From Sisyra terminalis (taxonomy: Eukaryota > Arthropoda > Insecta > Neuroptera > Sisyridae): a stretch of 64,000 nt of DNA. The notes below the pieces were generated by a model, which had not been told where the DNA came from, searched no databases, and was given only the letters and a program-made list of their open reading frames with translations. Position numbers and translations under genes: made by a program. Location of the stretch: NCBI GenBank assembly GCA_958496175.1, contig OY292278.1, positions 33,356,001 to 33,420,000 on the forward strand, written 5' to 3'. Shown here piece by piece: positions 25,291 to 36,948 of this stretch. The stretch's first letter is position 1. Every line of letters starts with the position of its first letter.

Positions 25291-27221
25291 AACTATAGTA
25301 TAGTCTGGTGAATTGTGAATAATATAGTATGAGTGTAAAAAAGAGTCAAAGAAAGTCGCGAATAACCCTTGCAGTTACAGCGACTTCAAATAAAATAAAT
25401 AAAAAATAAGTACATACAGGCGACACAAACATTCTGAAACAGTAAATTTGGAATACACCCTAATATCTTAAGAACAATATGCCATGACCTGTTTGGAAAT
25501 ATTGTTGAAATATTTAGAAATACTGTTAATTATCGAATTGTTACCTGAGCACGAGCTCATCCTCATGCTATAAATGATTTGGTAATTCTGCAAAATAAAT
25601 TGATAAGAAATTATAAATAGAAAATGAATCGTAGGTACCATTTTTTACTAAGCAATCTTTTATTTTTATCACTCGAACTTGCTATTTCATAGAATGTAAA
25701 TTATTCCCTTTTTCATGGTAAATAAGGACTTAAACAAGGTATTTATTTTACCAATAAGTAATAAAACTAAAAGTAATAAGTGTGCGTATTACGTTATAAT
25801 AAAATATGTTAAATCAATCTATTCCCAAATAATTTAAAGACTCTTAATTGTGTTAAGAAATTGTTAAAAATATTGAGAAGTGGATTAGAACTATTAACTG
25901 AGTTGCTAAGTAGGCACCATCATAGTTATATCGTGTACAGTAAGTAGAAGTAATAGTATATTTGTTAAACCTTTATAGTTAAGTATGTAACTTTTAATAT
26001 TTTTCCACAAAGCATTCCTTTAATTTGCTAATTTATTTTCGTTAAAAGAATTTTTATCTCGGTAATTTATTTTATACTCTTAATAAATAATTGCAATCCA
26101 TTAAGCTTATATTTTAAAAACTATGACAACTAAAAAAGAAAATATTTTTCCATCCTATTATATTTGGTTTATGATCAGTAACAATGTTCAAAGATTTTAC
26201 AGAAGTCAAGCAATTTTAATAATGACAGCATTTTTTATTTTATTTTGATAATTGCAGTAAATTCACTATGAAATTTTTATCATTGAGTTTTAAATCTCAA
26301 AAGAATTTTATTGTATTTATATGTATTTTTTTTCTGTAATATAAGTTAAATATGAATGCGTGCGTTTGTAAAAAAAAGCAAGATTTGCATATAAATTACG
26401 AAAGATAAAGAAAATGGAAAAAATAAAACATATTATTATTGAGTTCTCAAAGACTTCAATATGCTTCCTACCTTCTATTTCAAGCAGCACATGCACATGC
26501 TCTTGAGCCATCTTATATTCGCATTAGCCTAATTTTTTATCGAACTTTTCTTATTGATACCCTACAAAAGTTCATTCCCTCATTTTCATGTTTTCGTTTT
26601 TGAATCACCTTGCTATTGATTTTCTACTTATCATTGCACAATACTATACAGAAAAGCATATAAAACCACTCAAAAAATTGATTGAAAAGCTGTCCAACTT
26701 CTCAATGTATAGAAGTAGCTAATTATATTTTTACAATGTCAAAACCCTCTTCAAACAGGAAATTAGAAATTCGTAAAAATCAAATTTGCTCTACGCTTTA
26801 CTTTAAACGATCTGAAAATTTAATAATTGAAAACGTGATGCAATTCAAATGAAGAAACTCATCGAAAAATTTAAATTTTCTTAAAGAGAATGTCTTTAAC
26901 TTGCTCCCTTTAAGGTTGATCAAGAATTTTAATTTTCGATGTGAAGTGAAAAAAAGGGATAGATTTTTATTTTATTCTATTTCTTGAAGAGAAAACTTCT
27001 TAAGCATCGTTACAATTTAAAATTTGATGAAACGAAAAAGCGACAATGAACAAAGATAATTACTTTAATCTATAGGATTTGACGTGCGCGAAAATGAGAA
27101 AGCATTATACAATATTTCCGCAATTTCCACTGATCTGTTTATAATGGATAGCGCACTGCTTAGTAAACAAATAAAAATAATAAAAAACAAATATCTGTTT
27201 AAAGTTTAAACAAAATTTTAA
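25291..27221. other. AT-rich noncoding stretch
   Basis: No confident gene. One short minus-strand segment at 26472-26511 looks like a possible first coding exon and is listed separately. Confidence 0.5.
26472..26511 (-). CDS. Possible first coding exon (unassigned)
   Basis: On the minus strand an ATG in a good insect context (AAGATGGCTC) opens MAQEHVHVLLEIE and runs to a donor-like GAAG|GTAGGAAG at 26471. The 40-base segment is less AT-rich than its flanks. Read through, the frame continues 64 codons in low-complexity sequence to 26317, which looks intronic. I recognise no family, and no partner exon was found downstream on the minus strand, so this may be chance. Confidence 0.15.
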
Positions 27222-27550
27222 AAAACTCACTTCTATTGATAAAATGCATTAAAAAGGTATAAAAAATATGAACAGAATCTTTAAACCAATTGCACCATTG
27301 ATATTTAGCTGATATTAGCCAATTAATGAGAACCGAAAGCTATCTAGTAGAACATCAAAGCAAGGAGCGTTCCATATAACTGAATTGTAAGCAAAACTGC
27401 ACCCATGGCTTTGATGAATAACTAGATAGCTGACGATTCTCATTAATTTTTAAATATCGCCATAATATCAATGGTGTGGTGTAATCGGTACTAAGATTCA
27501 GTTAATAAATTAATTTTTTTACTGCATTTTGTTAATTGAAGCGAGGTATT
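27222..27550. repeat. Inverted-repeat module A, copy 1 (both arms)
   Basis: Two arms of about 130-150 bases are inverted copies of each other around about 27380. The left arm contains, in order, TTGATAAAATGCATTAAAAA, ACAGAATCTT, CACCATTGATATT, ATTAATGAGAACCG, AGCTATCTAGT and CATCAAAGC. The right arm holds all of these in reverse order on the other strand (AGCTATCTAGT and CCATTGATATT are identical). The spacer between the arms is short. This is a MITE or foldback architecture. One-armed copies lie at 35.9 and 52.0 kb. Confidence 0.75.
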
Positions 27551-27722
27551 TTAAATCTTTTTGAATTATTATTATTTTTTCCTTCTTAGTCTTGCAATAT
27601 ATTTTAAATACCAATTTAGTCAATCATTGTATTAAATTTGAACTAATTGGTTGTCATTTATTTCAACATACATGCGCCTATGAAGGTAGGCAACCATAGT
27701 TTCTTATAAAGTTAAATATGTA

Positions 27723-28246
27723 CAGGTAGCTCTCGGTTTACGCCGAAGCTCCTTTCCTAGAAAAATGGCGTAAACTGAATTAACGTAAATTGAACCTATT
27801 TAAAATGAGAGGTCTAGAATTAGTTTCCATCTTATAAAAAATAGGCATATGCAGGTATAGCGTTATAATATTTGATTTTCTATTTTTCGAATTATATCCA
27901 TCTTTTTTAAATGTTATAGATTGACGTGACTTTTTCGCAACATGTTCATATCACTTTTCTGCACTTTTATTAGACATGGCATTATTACTATATCAATAAT
28001 TTATGCGAAAAATTCTAAATAGAAAAAAAGTATCAATTTTAACAGTACATTTAATATATTAACATATGTCGTAACAGCTCGGTAAATATGGAATCAATGG
28101 ACCATCAACCTATCTAAGTGTTTACCTACTTTGCCGGGGAAGCCCAGTACATACTCAGTACAAGGCTATAATTAGCTAAACTGGCGGTTTTGAAAGTGGC
28201 GCTATTGAAAATCGGCGTAAAAGAAACCGGCGTAAAGGGCTACCTT
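27723..28246. mobile_element. pogo/Tigger-like MITE, 524 bp
   Basis: The left end reads CAGGTAGCTCTCGGTTTACG and the right end, inverted, AAGGTAGCCCTTTACGCCGG. The shared core is GGTAGC followed by TTTACGCCG. Both ends abut TA (27721-27722 and 28247-28248), the target duplication of the Tc1/mariner/pogo superfamily; CAGGTAG(C/T)CCTCG-type ends are usual for pogo/Tigger elements. Several GGCGTAAA/TTTACGCC words repeat just inside each end. No transposase frame is present. The interior is AT-rich. Confidence 0.75.
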
Positions 28247-28263
28247 TACGTAATTATTGTAGA

Positions 28264-28374
28264 TATACTTGGTGATCATTAAATTTTACTACGGATTCAT
28301 GCGTTAGTTAGCAGGGGTACCAAAATTCAGCACGATAAAGTATTGGAAAGTAGGTGAAGAATGAGATTATAAGT
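28264..28374 (-). repeat. Interspersed module B, copy 1
   Basis: Read on the minus strand this segment runs TATAATCTCATTCTTCACCT, CTTTATCGTGCTGAATTTTG, then GTAGTAAAATTTAATGATCA. The same order is found on the plus strand at 35.6 and 51.85 kb. It encodes nothing visible. In all three places it lies within about 1 kb of a copy of inverted-repeat module A. Confidence 0.7.
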
Positions 28375-28495
28375 CCCGCACCTTATAATAAACTAAAAAT
28401 AAAGGGACTTAAGCATGAATAAACGATGTATTTATTATTTCGGAGTCACAATTAACAAATTAATTAACAGTTATGCAGATCATATGACTCTATTA

Positions 28496-28545
28496 CAATA
28501 CCTGATAATAACAGCAAAAGACTGTTGAAACGCGTCGTAATCAAG
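28496..28545 (+). ncRNA. Hammerhead-ribozyme-like fold (degenerate, type I)
   Basis: A core-like CTGATAA (canonical CTGATGA) at 28502-28508 is followed by a 5 bp stem AACAG/CTGTT (28510-28514 with 28522-28526, 7-base loop), then GAAA (28527), then the palindrome-like ACGCGT closing a minimal stem III. GTC (28534-28536) sits at the expected cleavage triplet. Bases 28537-28539 (GTA) pair with 28499-28501 (TAC) as the base of stem I. This is the compact arrangement reported for hammerheads of Penelope-like retroelements. The changed core base and one extra base after the core suggest it is inactive or weak. Confidence 0.4.
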
Positions 28546-31045
28546 GAATAAAGAAAGAAATTGAGTCATACGACATATTTAATCATTCATTAAAGAAAAG
28601 TTACTGAATAGATGCGAAATGAAAATCGTACTAGAAATAACTGCAAGCGCCATCTACGTAGACACATATTTAGTGTGAAGCGTGTGAACTAAGTAAAATG
28701 CAACAGTGTTTATGTCGAAACCGTTGGAAGAGAGACTTAATTAATGTTATAAGATATTTAAAGAAAACTCCATCTGTGGTTTTTAGTTACCATCTATTTC
28801 GAGAAAAACAAAATTTAAACATAAGTCCTTTATTTAACTCCTCTGTGTTTTAAACTTGGTATCAAAATTACTTATCATAACTTAACCCTACAATTATCCT
28901 TATCCTGAAATTTTATATTCGTCACATTATCTTGAAGCTCACATTTTTGAAGGATTAGCTTCTATCGCGGGGAGCCTGCACAGATGTTAAATTTTTATAT
29001 TTTATTCAAATACAATTTATAAATAATCAACAACTTCCAATTTATTTTTATGTCCTGCAAGGATTGGTTTGAATCATTTCCAATTAATCCATTTTCTGAC
29101 TAGGCAATAGTATTATCTTTGTCACACAATTCAATTCGGCTAGAGCGATATTTCTGTTTCTTTGAGAGTGGTAGAAGTTTAATCTACCTTCCAGATCTAG
29201 CATCCCGATTCGTAATTGGGAAAATTGTTTTCAAACACCTGTCACATAATCGATGATGCCCATTTGTTGACAAATGTGTTAGAGATGTAACGCAACTATT
29301 GTCCCTAAAGCTCCCAACATGAAATTCTCAACCAAAAAAAAGCTCTCGATAATGCCAGTAATATTTATTTCCGAACCATTAAATCTATCGGATAAAAAAA
29401 ATAATTTAAAACCTTCACCGGAAAAGTGGAAAATTTATTAGTAAAAGGTTATAATTTAATTGAATTTGAGTGTAAAATTGAGTGAAATCTAAAATAGTTG
29501 GTAGCTATTGAATTTTGTAAAAGGTTTAAGTAAGAATGATGAAAGCTTCAACCGCAAACCATTTCCCGAAAATGAACCGGGAAACGCAGAATCTTAGACA
29601 CAAAAACGAGAACATTTTTCATCTTTCTGTTTTCCTCAATTTTAAATCGATTGGACAACCGAGTAGAGAAAATAGTAATTTTATTATTAGTCTCTTTTTA
29701 TAACCAATTACTTGTATCCATTTCGCCCTAATACTATTTGATTATTTTTTATTTATAGTTTTCCATTTCTCGTACGTGGTCGGCTCCATGCTCTTTTTGT
29801 CTATCAGTTCTATACCGTTAAATAAAACTCAATGGGCTGTAACATATTTTTTTCCATGTTCCACTTGTATCTTTCCACGTTGGAAAATTATTTTATTAAT
29901 GACTTTGGTCTTTTTTCTATGTTCCCCCGTTCCGTTTTTGTACCACTTTTTCATTTAACCAAAGTGCAAAATATTGTTTTTGTTAACCAACCCACTACAA
30001 AAAATTTATTTTCTGCTGGAAATTTTATTTAATTTCATGACTAAAATAACAGACTATTACGTTTGGGTTCATAATAATCAAATTGAATTATTTATTTTTT
30101 TAACTTAATTTGCTTTTATTTGTTCCAGTTGTTTTACGTTTGAGCAAATTAAGAAATGTTTAACGTCAATCATTATTAAATGTTTTCAAATGAAAAAAGC
30201 GGCAAGTTAGTGGTATATGTATGTAATGACTGAACATATTTGTGCTGCTTATGAAATCATTGCTTTATTATTCACATATTTTACATGTCGACTTAAATTT
30301 GTGAAAATCTTTCAGCGTTGCTTTTGTGCTAAGCTTTTGTAAATGTTTCTTCATATATATTTCATTGATCAAATTATCCAATATTTTTCAATTAAATTTC
30401 TTTGATAATACTTCAACATAACTCAAATTATATAGTAAGTGATGTAATACGGTGAAATATTCTTTGAATCGATGCTAAAGTCTTGCAAAATGAATAAATA
30501 GAAATTTATTTTTAACATCATTGAAATGTCAGACAAAATAAAGTTTAAATAAAAATCAAACTGTTAAATGAAATTTCAAATAGAGGTTATCGTAATTCTT
30601 GTTTTCAATTGTATAACTAGAACTTGTCATATGATAATACACTTCTCAATATATCTAATTAAAATCCACTCTGCAAACTATTGGTACGTTTAAGGATATA
30701 GTTTGTCTTTTACTTTTTGGGTTTGAAAATATTTTTATAAGCTTAAGAATACACTTGGTTACGAAAGGAAATATAAAATTGTTATAAACGAAGTTTAAAA
30801 TTCAACAGGAATTTGATGTGTACCCGATTTGATTAGATGTTCAGCCAACAGCGGACCCAATTTATGGAAGATTCGACTTCTTTTATATGGCTAGTAGCAA
30901 ATAATGGCTTCTATTATGACAGGTATTTATTATTAATGTAAGTATTCCTTTCTTACTGTAGAAGCTTATTTTATATAGGGTTCTTAAGTTACTATTGAGA
31001 TTTTTCAGGAATAAGTACAAAGTTTAGACACAAGTACAAATTTCA
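28546..31045. other. AT-rich noncoding stretch
   Basis: No gene recognised. Overlapping plus-strand frames at 29776-30032 are hydrophobic low-complexity frames in two phases with no recognisable domain. GC-richer specks at 28970-28985 and 29560-29600 are unexplained. Confidence 0.5.
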
Positions 31046-31248
31046 GTTTTTTTAACTTTTATTTACCGTCACTTTATAGCTATAAAGCCGAAAAAGACGA
31101 ATAAGACAAAAGTCTATACCGACTCTAGGGTTAATAAAAATTCGAAATCAAGAAAGATCAAAAATTTGCTCGATACGATGATCGAACCCAAAACCTACCA
31201 GTTTTGAATCGGTCACCTAGGTCCTAGACCGTTCGACCACCAGTAGGT
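31046..31248 (-). mobile_element. tRNA-derived SINE, copy 4 (longest)
   Basis: On the minus strand the unit begins CCTACTGGTGGTCGAACGGT, has a B-box-like GGTTCGATCA (31179-31188), then TTAACCCTAGAGTCGGTATA, an extra 20-odd bases relative to other copies (TTATTCGTCTTTTTCGGC), and ends ATAAAGTGACGGTAAATAAA with an A-rich tail. It is collinear with the copies at 8.0 and 24.5 kb. Confidence 0.85.
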
Positions 31249-31365
31249 TAAATTATTTCGTGTTTTTTTTTCAAAAGTATTAGGGCCTTAAATAAGCGTT
31301 TGGCTAGAATTTATTCTTTTCGAAAATAATTTTTAGATAAAAAGCAATCCCTACACCCATCGCAA

Positions 31366-31560
31366 CAGTGTTTTTCAAAGTGCGGTATACATACTCCAAG
31401 CGGTAAGAAAGAGTTAAAAGTACTCTTATTATGGTTATTTGGTGGTGCAGTTTAAAATATTTTGGAGTAACAAGTGATTCACTAAAAATATATACTTTTT
31501 TTTCAAAAATTTTTAACGAGGGGTACTTGGCGTTATAAAAGTTATAGAAGGAGTATAGAT
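31366..31560 (+). mobile_element. Possible hAT element end
   Basis: CAGTGTTTTTCAAAGTGCGG followed by TATACATACTCCAAGCGGTA resembles hAT ends of the type CAGTGTTTTTCAANNTGTGGTAC...GTACCCC, and a matching GAGGGGTACTTGGCG lies at about 31517. I could not locate a second terminus or a clean 8 bp duplication. It is a fragment at best. Confidence 0.4.
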
Positions 31561-33321
31561 TCCGAAAGTTTGCTCTATATTTGCTCTATATAATAAAGTA
31601 TCTTGAAGATATACCACTTGCATCAGTAAGTAGAAGACAAAAATTGAAAAGAAGTCAAAATTTTGTTTTACTCTCGATTTTCATGCTACCTTAAAATTTT
31701 TACACGCAAATGAAGATTTGTTTAATGAGTGATAATGAGTCATTTCCATTATTAAAGATTGGCAGTTTTATTAGTAAATGGTAGTTTATCTTCCGTGGTT
31801 CTTGTTGGATATTAATAGTTTAAATCTGTCCTTTGTTCAATGGGCAGAAGATCATCAATGATCTTTTTTTCTTCCTATTCTTCATTTTTTAGCGACCTTT
31901 CCTTTTAATAATGTGCTAAGGATATTGGTATTGGTCATTTCTAAGTACATGATTCATGGACGCTGCCCTGGGAATTTTTATTTTTTGGTAAAATTTACAT
32001 TCTCTGTTCACTCTGCATAGATATGACTTCTTCTTTAGATGTATGCTATGTCCAAGTCAAAGTTTTTTTAAATCATTTAAACATTATGCTAATGATTTAA
32101 ACCATTTACAATCTACACAACTTCTATTCCTAAGGAAAAAGTTAGTAGTCATTTTTAGGGCATAAATGTGTTTTCCATGACGAAAAATTGTGAACATTAT
32201 TACTGTTTTCATGGTTATCGCTCAATGATCTGTTAGTACCTAGGTTTCAATATGCGTACTGTGACGTCATAAAAGACCCATATGCGCACTTATTGTTTTC
32301 GGTCTCTCATTAATTCATTAAAATTAAAACCTTTTCTTCCAAAATTCATTTTTTTTGTAACTAAAAGTTAGTTTTTCATTATATTAATAATAACCTTAAT
32401 CGATGAATAAAATATTGTCAAAAATAGCTTATATCAACGACTTTGCCTGCAATATATACTTTTTTGACTTCAATGATACCGTGAAAATATTTGGAAAAAC
32501 AATGAAGCAAAACCGATCAATGTAGTACCGTTACGAAAATCAAACAGATCAGAAAAGTTAAAGAATTCCAAAAAAAATATTACTGGATCTATAACAAAGA
32601 ATTGATTTCTCCAGTGTAAAACTTTTTGTCATACACTGTACACTGATGAGAAAAATTCAACTTCGTGTAAAACTAAACCTGTCGTTAGGCAGGAAGCAAA
32701 ACCATTAATAATAATTTGGATTAACTAACTACCAATAAAGTAGTGAATAATTTTAATAGGTTCTACCATGATAAAATGAAGCTCTTATCTTTAAATCACG
32801 TTTTAATCATTTTAAAAAATATATTATTATCTTCTTAAAACTATGACAACTACGGAACAACTATGCCAATAATTCGTTTAACGCTTATTAACGTATTTTA
32901 GCACATTTTTAATTTTAGGAAAGAACCAATCTATCACCATTCTTCAGCTACCTAAACTATTGAATCCTAAAAAGCAAAATATTTGAATACTTTTATCATT
33001 GTCAATAATCAATAATAAGGAAAATTTATTTAAGTGTTAAGATCTATTTGGGAAATTTATTTGAAATTTTTCCATTTTAAACGACGAAATCTGATTACTA
33101 GTTATTTCAAGATTGAGAATTGAGAGTCGTTCAGATTTGTAAATGTGAATGACATTCTTAATATGTGTAAATTGTGAAACAATCTAAAGAAAAGAAATTT
33201 AAGTATATAAAAATAAACAAGCAACATACAGATGAACATGTATTTATAAACATTCGCTCTTCTTCGGTTATATATACATATCGCAATATCCAGAAATATT
33301 TATTTGTTTATTTCTTGCCAG
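31561..33321. other. AT-rich stretch with a possible Tc1/mariner scrap
   Basis: No host gene is visible. At 32640-32700 a plus-strand reading TDEKNSTSCKTKPVVRQEA recalls the second-aspartate region of Tc1/mariner transposases ((T/S)-D-E-x-x-F...R), and the flanks contain CAGTGTA/TACACTG inverted heptamers (32617-32641). The match is too short and interrupted for a confident call. Confidence 0.3.
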
Positions 33322-33464
33322 ATTTGAGTCATATAAGTGATAATTGTGATCATATTTTTCTAGAAAATTCTGAATGTAACAAAGCTTGTTTACGAAAGTT
33401 TCGAATCGATGGAAAAAAAACCTACACTGATATATGCATTAAAATGACAGTGAATATAATATGA
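33322..33464 (+). CDS. Possible terminal exon encoding a Cys-containing peptide
   Basis: A strong acceptor-like sequence (pyrimidine-rich TTTGTTTATTTCTTGCCAG, 33303-33321) precedes an open segment reading LSHISDNCDHIFLENSECNK then ACLRKFRIDGKKTYTDICIK and MTVNII, stop at 33462-33464. It has four cysteines in about 33 residues, including a C-x3-C pair, and a balanced charged/polar composition unlike the neighbouring chance frames. The open frame extends upstream into AT-rich, intron-like sequence and has no ATG. I cannot assign a family: it could be the last exon of a secreted small protein or a chance frame. No upstream exon was identified. Confidence 0.22.
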
Positions 33465-34869
33465 ATATCAAAAAGAATATTCTTTTCATTCATTTTTATA
33501 TTATATATTTGTTTGGAAAGTCTGAGATATTTCAAATTGTTGAAAAGTAAAACTTATTTATTCGAAAGTTTATTGGTCAAAGGAAAAGAGATTTTTTCTT
33601 CTTTTATTTTCATATGTTTTTCTTAGAATCTTTTTTTGATTTAGAAATTTGTCTTTAATGACAATTCAAGGCAGTTGGAAAGTTAAATTGAATTAAAAAA
33701 AATGCTGACGAAGAAAAAAGGTTTCACTTATCAAATGGATTTTATTATAATCAAAATAAATTGTTTGAAAATTAAAAATGAATCAGATTTTGAAGGTTCT
33801 AAAAAATATTTTTAACTAATATATTCAGGAGAAACTTTATTAATTTTGTTTTAATTTTTTTAGTGTTTACTGAATTTTTCATAAGGCAGTAATTTGCCTG
33901 CTTAGCTCTATATATATAGGTATATGTACATAATTAGGAAAGGAAAGCTCAATTGTGGATGCTTTAAAGAAATTAAAGATCTAAAAGCTTCCTAACCCTT
34001 GCTATTATTAAAAATTCTATCATATATGTAAGAAACACTTAAGACTTTAATAAACCTAATCAAAAATCTTTCATCATTATTTTCAACTCTATTTCGCAAC
34101 ATCAAGCTTAATTTGGTTAGAAAGTTTGAAAATTATATAAAGTTAAATGGTTGTTTAATTATAATGATAATATTGAACTTATCTACTCTTTACATGTAAA
34201 ATAAACTTAAATAAAATTTACTGGTTTCTTTGATCTTATAATGTGGCGTTATACACATCAAGAAACCCGGTCGGGTATCAACTATTTCGAAAGCTTTTCA
34301 ATACCAGCCTCAAATATAAGGGTTATTTAAATCAAATTTATTTATGAAGCTAATAATTATAAAATTAAAAATATTTTACCAGATTATTAAAAACTTTAAT
34401 AGGTAAAATGATAGTCTCCGAATTGGCATGGGAAATCATTTTTTTTTAAATAAATAAGTCTTCGAAACTCCGAATAATAACTGAATAAAATTATTAGAAA
34501 AACAAACTTTATTTAGTATACAACCCTAATCCAATCTTAAAAGAAGAATGATGAAAGTAATTTTTAAAATTGTTCGAAAAAATAGTTAGACAAATTAAAA
34601 ACGAAGATCCCAATAATAACCCTAAGGAAGAGATAAACCTCGAAACCTAATGTAGCATTATTTTTGATTCGATATCAATTATCCGCATAGTGATCACCTG
34701 TTAATATAAAACATAAATAATAACGATAGATGATAGATGATAGATAGACTAAAACTAGTAAAATCAGGATGTAATTCTTTTAATGTACATATAAAGTAGT
34801 AAAGAACAACATGCTGGAATACAGAATTATATAACTATTTTTTAAAAGCTCTAGCTTAATAAAAAAATT
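33465..34869. other. AT-rich noncoding stretch
   Basis: No gene or defined mobile element. A short imperfect GATAGATGATA repeat lies at 34725-34747. Confidence 0.55.
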
Positions 34870-35027
34870 AAACTGATATGGATGCTCGGATTGGGTCACC
34901 TGGAAAGAGTAAAAGCTGTAAAAAGAATGGAACTATGTAAATAAATGTTGGTACAAGTGGTATAACGTGTACTGAGAAATACTAGAAAGCAGAAAGAGAT
35001 GGGGTCATCCAGAAGGTAAAGTTCAGT
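34870..35027 (+). pseudogene. LINE ORF2 tail fragment
   Basis: Plus-strand reading MLGLGHLERVKAVKRMELCK resembles the 'R-W-L-G-H-(V/L)-x-R-M...A-V-K-(R/K)' segment near the C-terminus of many non-LTR retrotransposon ORF2 proteins. The frame then breaks. Sequence after it (AGAAAGAGATGGGGTCATCC) is still less AT-rich than the surroundings. It ends where the 35.0 kb repeat begins, so the repeat could be its 3' UTR, but the other repeat copy does not carry this segment. Confidence 0.35.
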
Positions 35028-35574
35028 AGGTTTTGTATAAAACCTGAATTAAGAGCTACTTTATTTTGAGTCCATTTTTTTGATTGGGTTTAACTTTCCT
35101 TTACAAATTTTATTTATTACACTTATTACCAACTAGCGTACTCAAAAATCATATTTACTAAAAATAAATTTTTACCATCAAATTAAATAAATATCCTCTT
35201 AATTATGGCGAGCTGAATTGATTAATATTTAATTGAAAGCCTGTTTACTAATATTTAAGTTCCCATTCTGCGTAGTATGCTATCTATCAAGGATCATACC
35301 GTCTGCTGTGTTTGTGGATGATGATTCCATATGTGATTATTTTTTCTAAGGGCAATTTTTCTATTGTGACCATCACTTTAGCTACTTTTTTTCAGTAACT
35401 TCCACATACTTTTAATGTGTTTCATATCAAGGCTATTATCCTAAAGTAGAGTAATAGGGATAAAAAACTATGTTTTACCCTTATTGTAAAAAGTGAACAA
35501 TATTAAATTTAATTTAGTAGTATATGTACATTTTGTATAAAACCTTAAGTGCGTTTAATAATATGGCCAGAGAC
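35028..35574 (+). repeat. Long interspersed repeat, copy 1 (about 550 bp)
   Basis: Collinear with 38096-38692 on the same strand at roughly 80 percent identity. Shared words include CTTATTACCAACTAGCGT, TTCCCATTCTGCG, TATCCTAAAGTAGAGTAATA and AATAATATGGCCAGAG. No coding frame. Copy 1 ends at GGCCAGAG, just before interspersed module B. Confidence 0.85.
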
Positions 35575-35715
35575 TATATAATCTCATTTTTCACCCATTT
35601 CCTAGCATTTTATCGTGCTGAATTTTGAAACAACTCCTTATTCTCAGTGACAACGAATAAATCAGTCGTAAAATTTAATAAACATTAAGTATTTCTGCTG
35701 CAATTAAATACTTAA
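35572..35715 (+). repeat. Interspersed module B, copy 2
   Basis: Runs TATAATCTCATTTTTCACCC, CATTTTATCGTGCTGAATTT, then CAGTCGTAAAATTTAATAAA, TTAAGTATTTCTGCTGCA and TTAAATACTTAAC. It matches 51841-51966 on the same strand and 28264-28374 inverted. It follows directly on the 35.0 kb repeat. Confidence 0.75.
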
Positions 35716-35915
35716 CTTTACAAAAGAAAAAAAAACTATTGTTGCCTATAAAAGAGGTATATCAATATAAACAAATATAAATTGATGTTAAAAAATATAA
35801 TAATGAAAGACTAAAATAGAAAAATTAAAAATATTTTTAAAACCTTACTTATATTGATATCTTACCCTTAAAAAAATATAAAATTCCATTAAAGTGAGAG
35901 GTGTTTCATATTACC

Positions 35916-36010
35916 AAATTGTAAAAAAAATTGCACCCGTCGCTTTGATGAACAAAATAATTTTTTAATTTTTAGGGCATTTTATCAATTCAAGCGAGGA
36001 TTTTAAAATA
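35916..36010 (+). repeat. Inverted-repeat module A, copy 2 (one arm)
   Basis: AAATTGTAAAAAAAATTGCA, CGCTTTGATGAACAAAAT, then GGGCATTTTATCAATTCAAG and CGAGGATTTTAAAAT follow the order of the centre and right arm of the 27.2 kb copy, with an internal deletion of the TAGATAGCT to ATATCAATGG part. Confidence 0.55.
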
Positions 36011-36711
36011 ATTTTTTAAAAAATTTTATTATTCCAATGCACCTTCTCAGTTTTCCTTAACAATACTATTTTTGAATTCCTATTTACGTCTTATTTTGTC
36101 TTAACTTTCAAAGACATATTTTGTGTTTTATGACGAACTATTTCCAGCGTTTGAACAAATTACAAAGTAGACAAGATTTTAAAGCCATAAAAATAATTCT
36201 TTATTGTTCATATAGTCCAGCAATTCTTTACAATAGTTATTTTGCATGCTTGTTGGGTATAAGACAAAAAAAAGCTAGTAAAAAGGTAATCCTTTGTACC
36301 ATAAAATGCCAATTTATACGTTCGTCTATTAAACTTTTGAAAACAATATATTTTGCTATTGAATTTTTTTTTTTTATTAAAAGATAGTGAAATTAAATAT
36401 AACGATATTTATTAGAGTAAGAAACGTATCATAAAACGATTTTTTTTTAGTTTGATATAAATTTTTAGAAGTTTGATGTATTTTTTTGAATCATTGAGTA
36501 AAAAAAGTCATTCGTATTCTTTTTCAAATGTTGGAAAAAGTATAAAAATACGTTTATTTATGTGTTTTATCTAAGAATTTATTTTTCTGAATCGTTTCGA
36601 TCGTTTGAGAGGAAACAAATGTTTTAAATATGTACCATATCCGTTATGTCGAAAAAATATGCAGCTAGTCAAGAATGAGTTGTGGAAGATAAAGAAAAAT
36701 AAATGACTTGA

Positions 36712-36948
36712 AAAATTTATATTAATATAATTGAAACGAAAATACTTCAAATATCTCATCTGAAGAGTTATGAACAAGAAATATTTTTAGCTGAAAATAT
36801 ACAAAGTGGAACATTGATGAAGAATGATTACAAAGCAGCAAAAGAAGGGATGCAATTGAAAGCAAGCGACTATAACAGAAACAGTGATGACGAGACATCT
36901 ACCTCAACGAAAACTGCGGAGGGTTGTCGAAAAACCGAAAGGGGTTAA
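36712..36948 (+). CDS. Unassigned small open frame with coding-like composition
   Basis: The frame is open for 78 codons. The only ATG, at 36817, gives 43 residues: MKNDYKAAKEGMQLKASDYN followed by a Ser/Thr-Asp/Glu-rich stretch (NSDDETSTSTKTAEGCRKTE), stop at 36946. Base composition from about 36830 is clearly less AT-rich than the flanks. I recognise no domain. It could be the end of a degenerate gene, a transposon-derived fragment or noncoding. Minus-strand frames at 36899-37110 are its antisense. Confidence 0.2.
   Translation, partial: KIYINIIETKILQISHLKSYEQEIFLAENIQSGTLMKNDYKAAKEGMQLKASDYNRNSDDETSTSTKTAEGCRKTERG

Noticed and set aside
32502..32660. CTGATGAG near 32642 as a third hammerhead
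   Set aside because: No GAAA with a pairing stem II follows at a suitable distance; the local word is better explained as part of a possible Tc1/mariner scrap.
33174..33321. Upstream half of the 33.2 kb frame as coding
   Set aside because: It begins at a GTG, has no ATG and is Lys/Ile-rich AT sequence ending in a polypyrimidine acceptor; it looks intronic.
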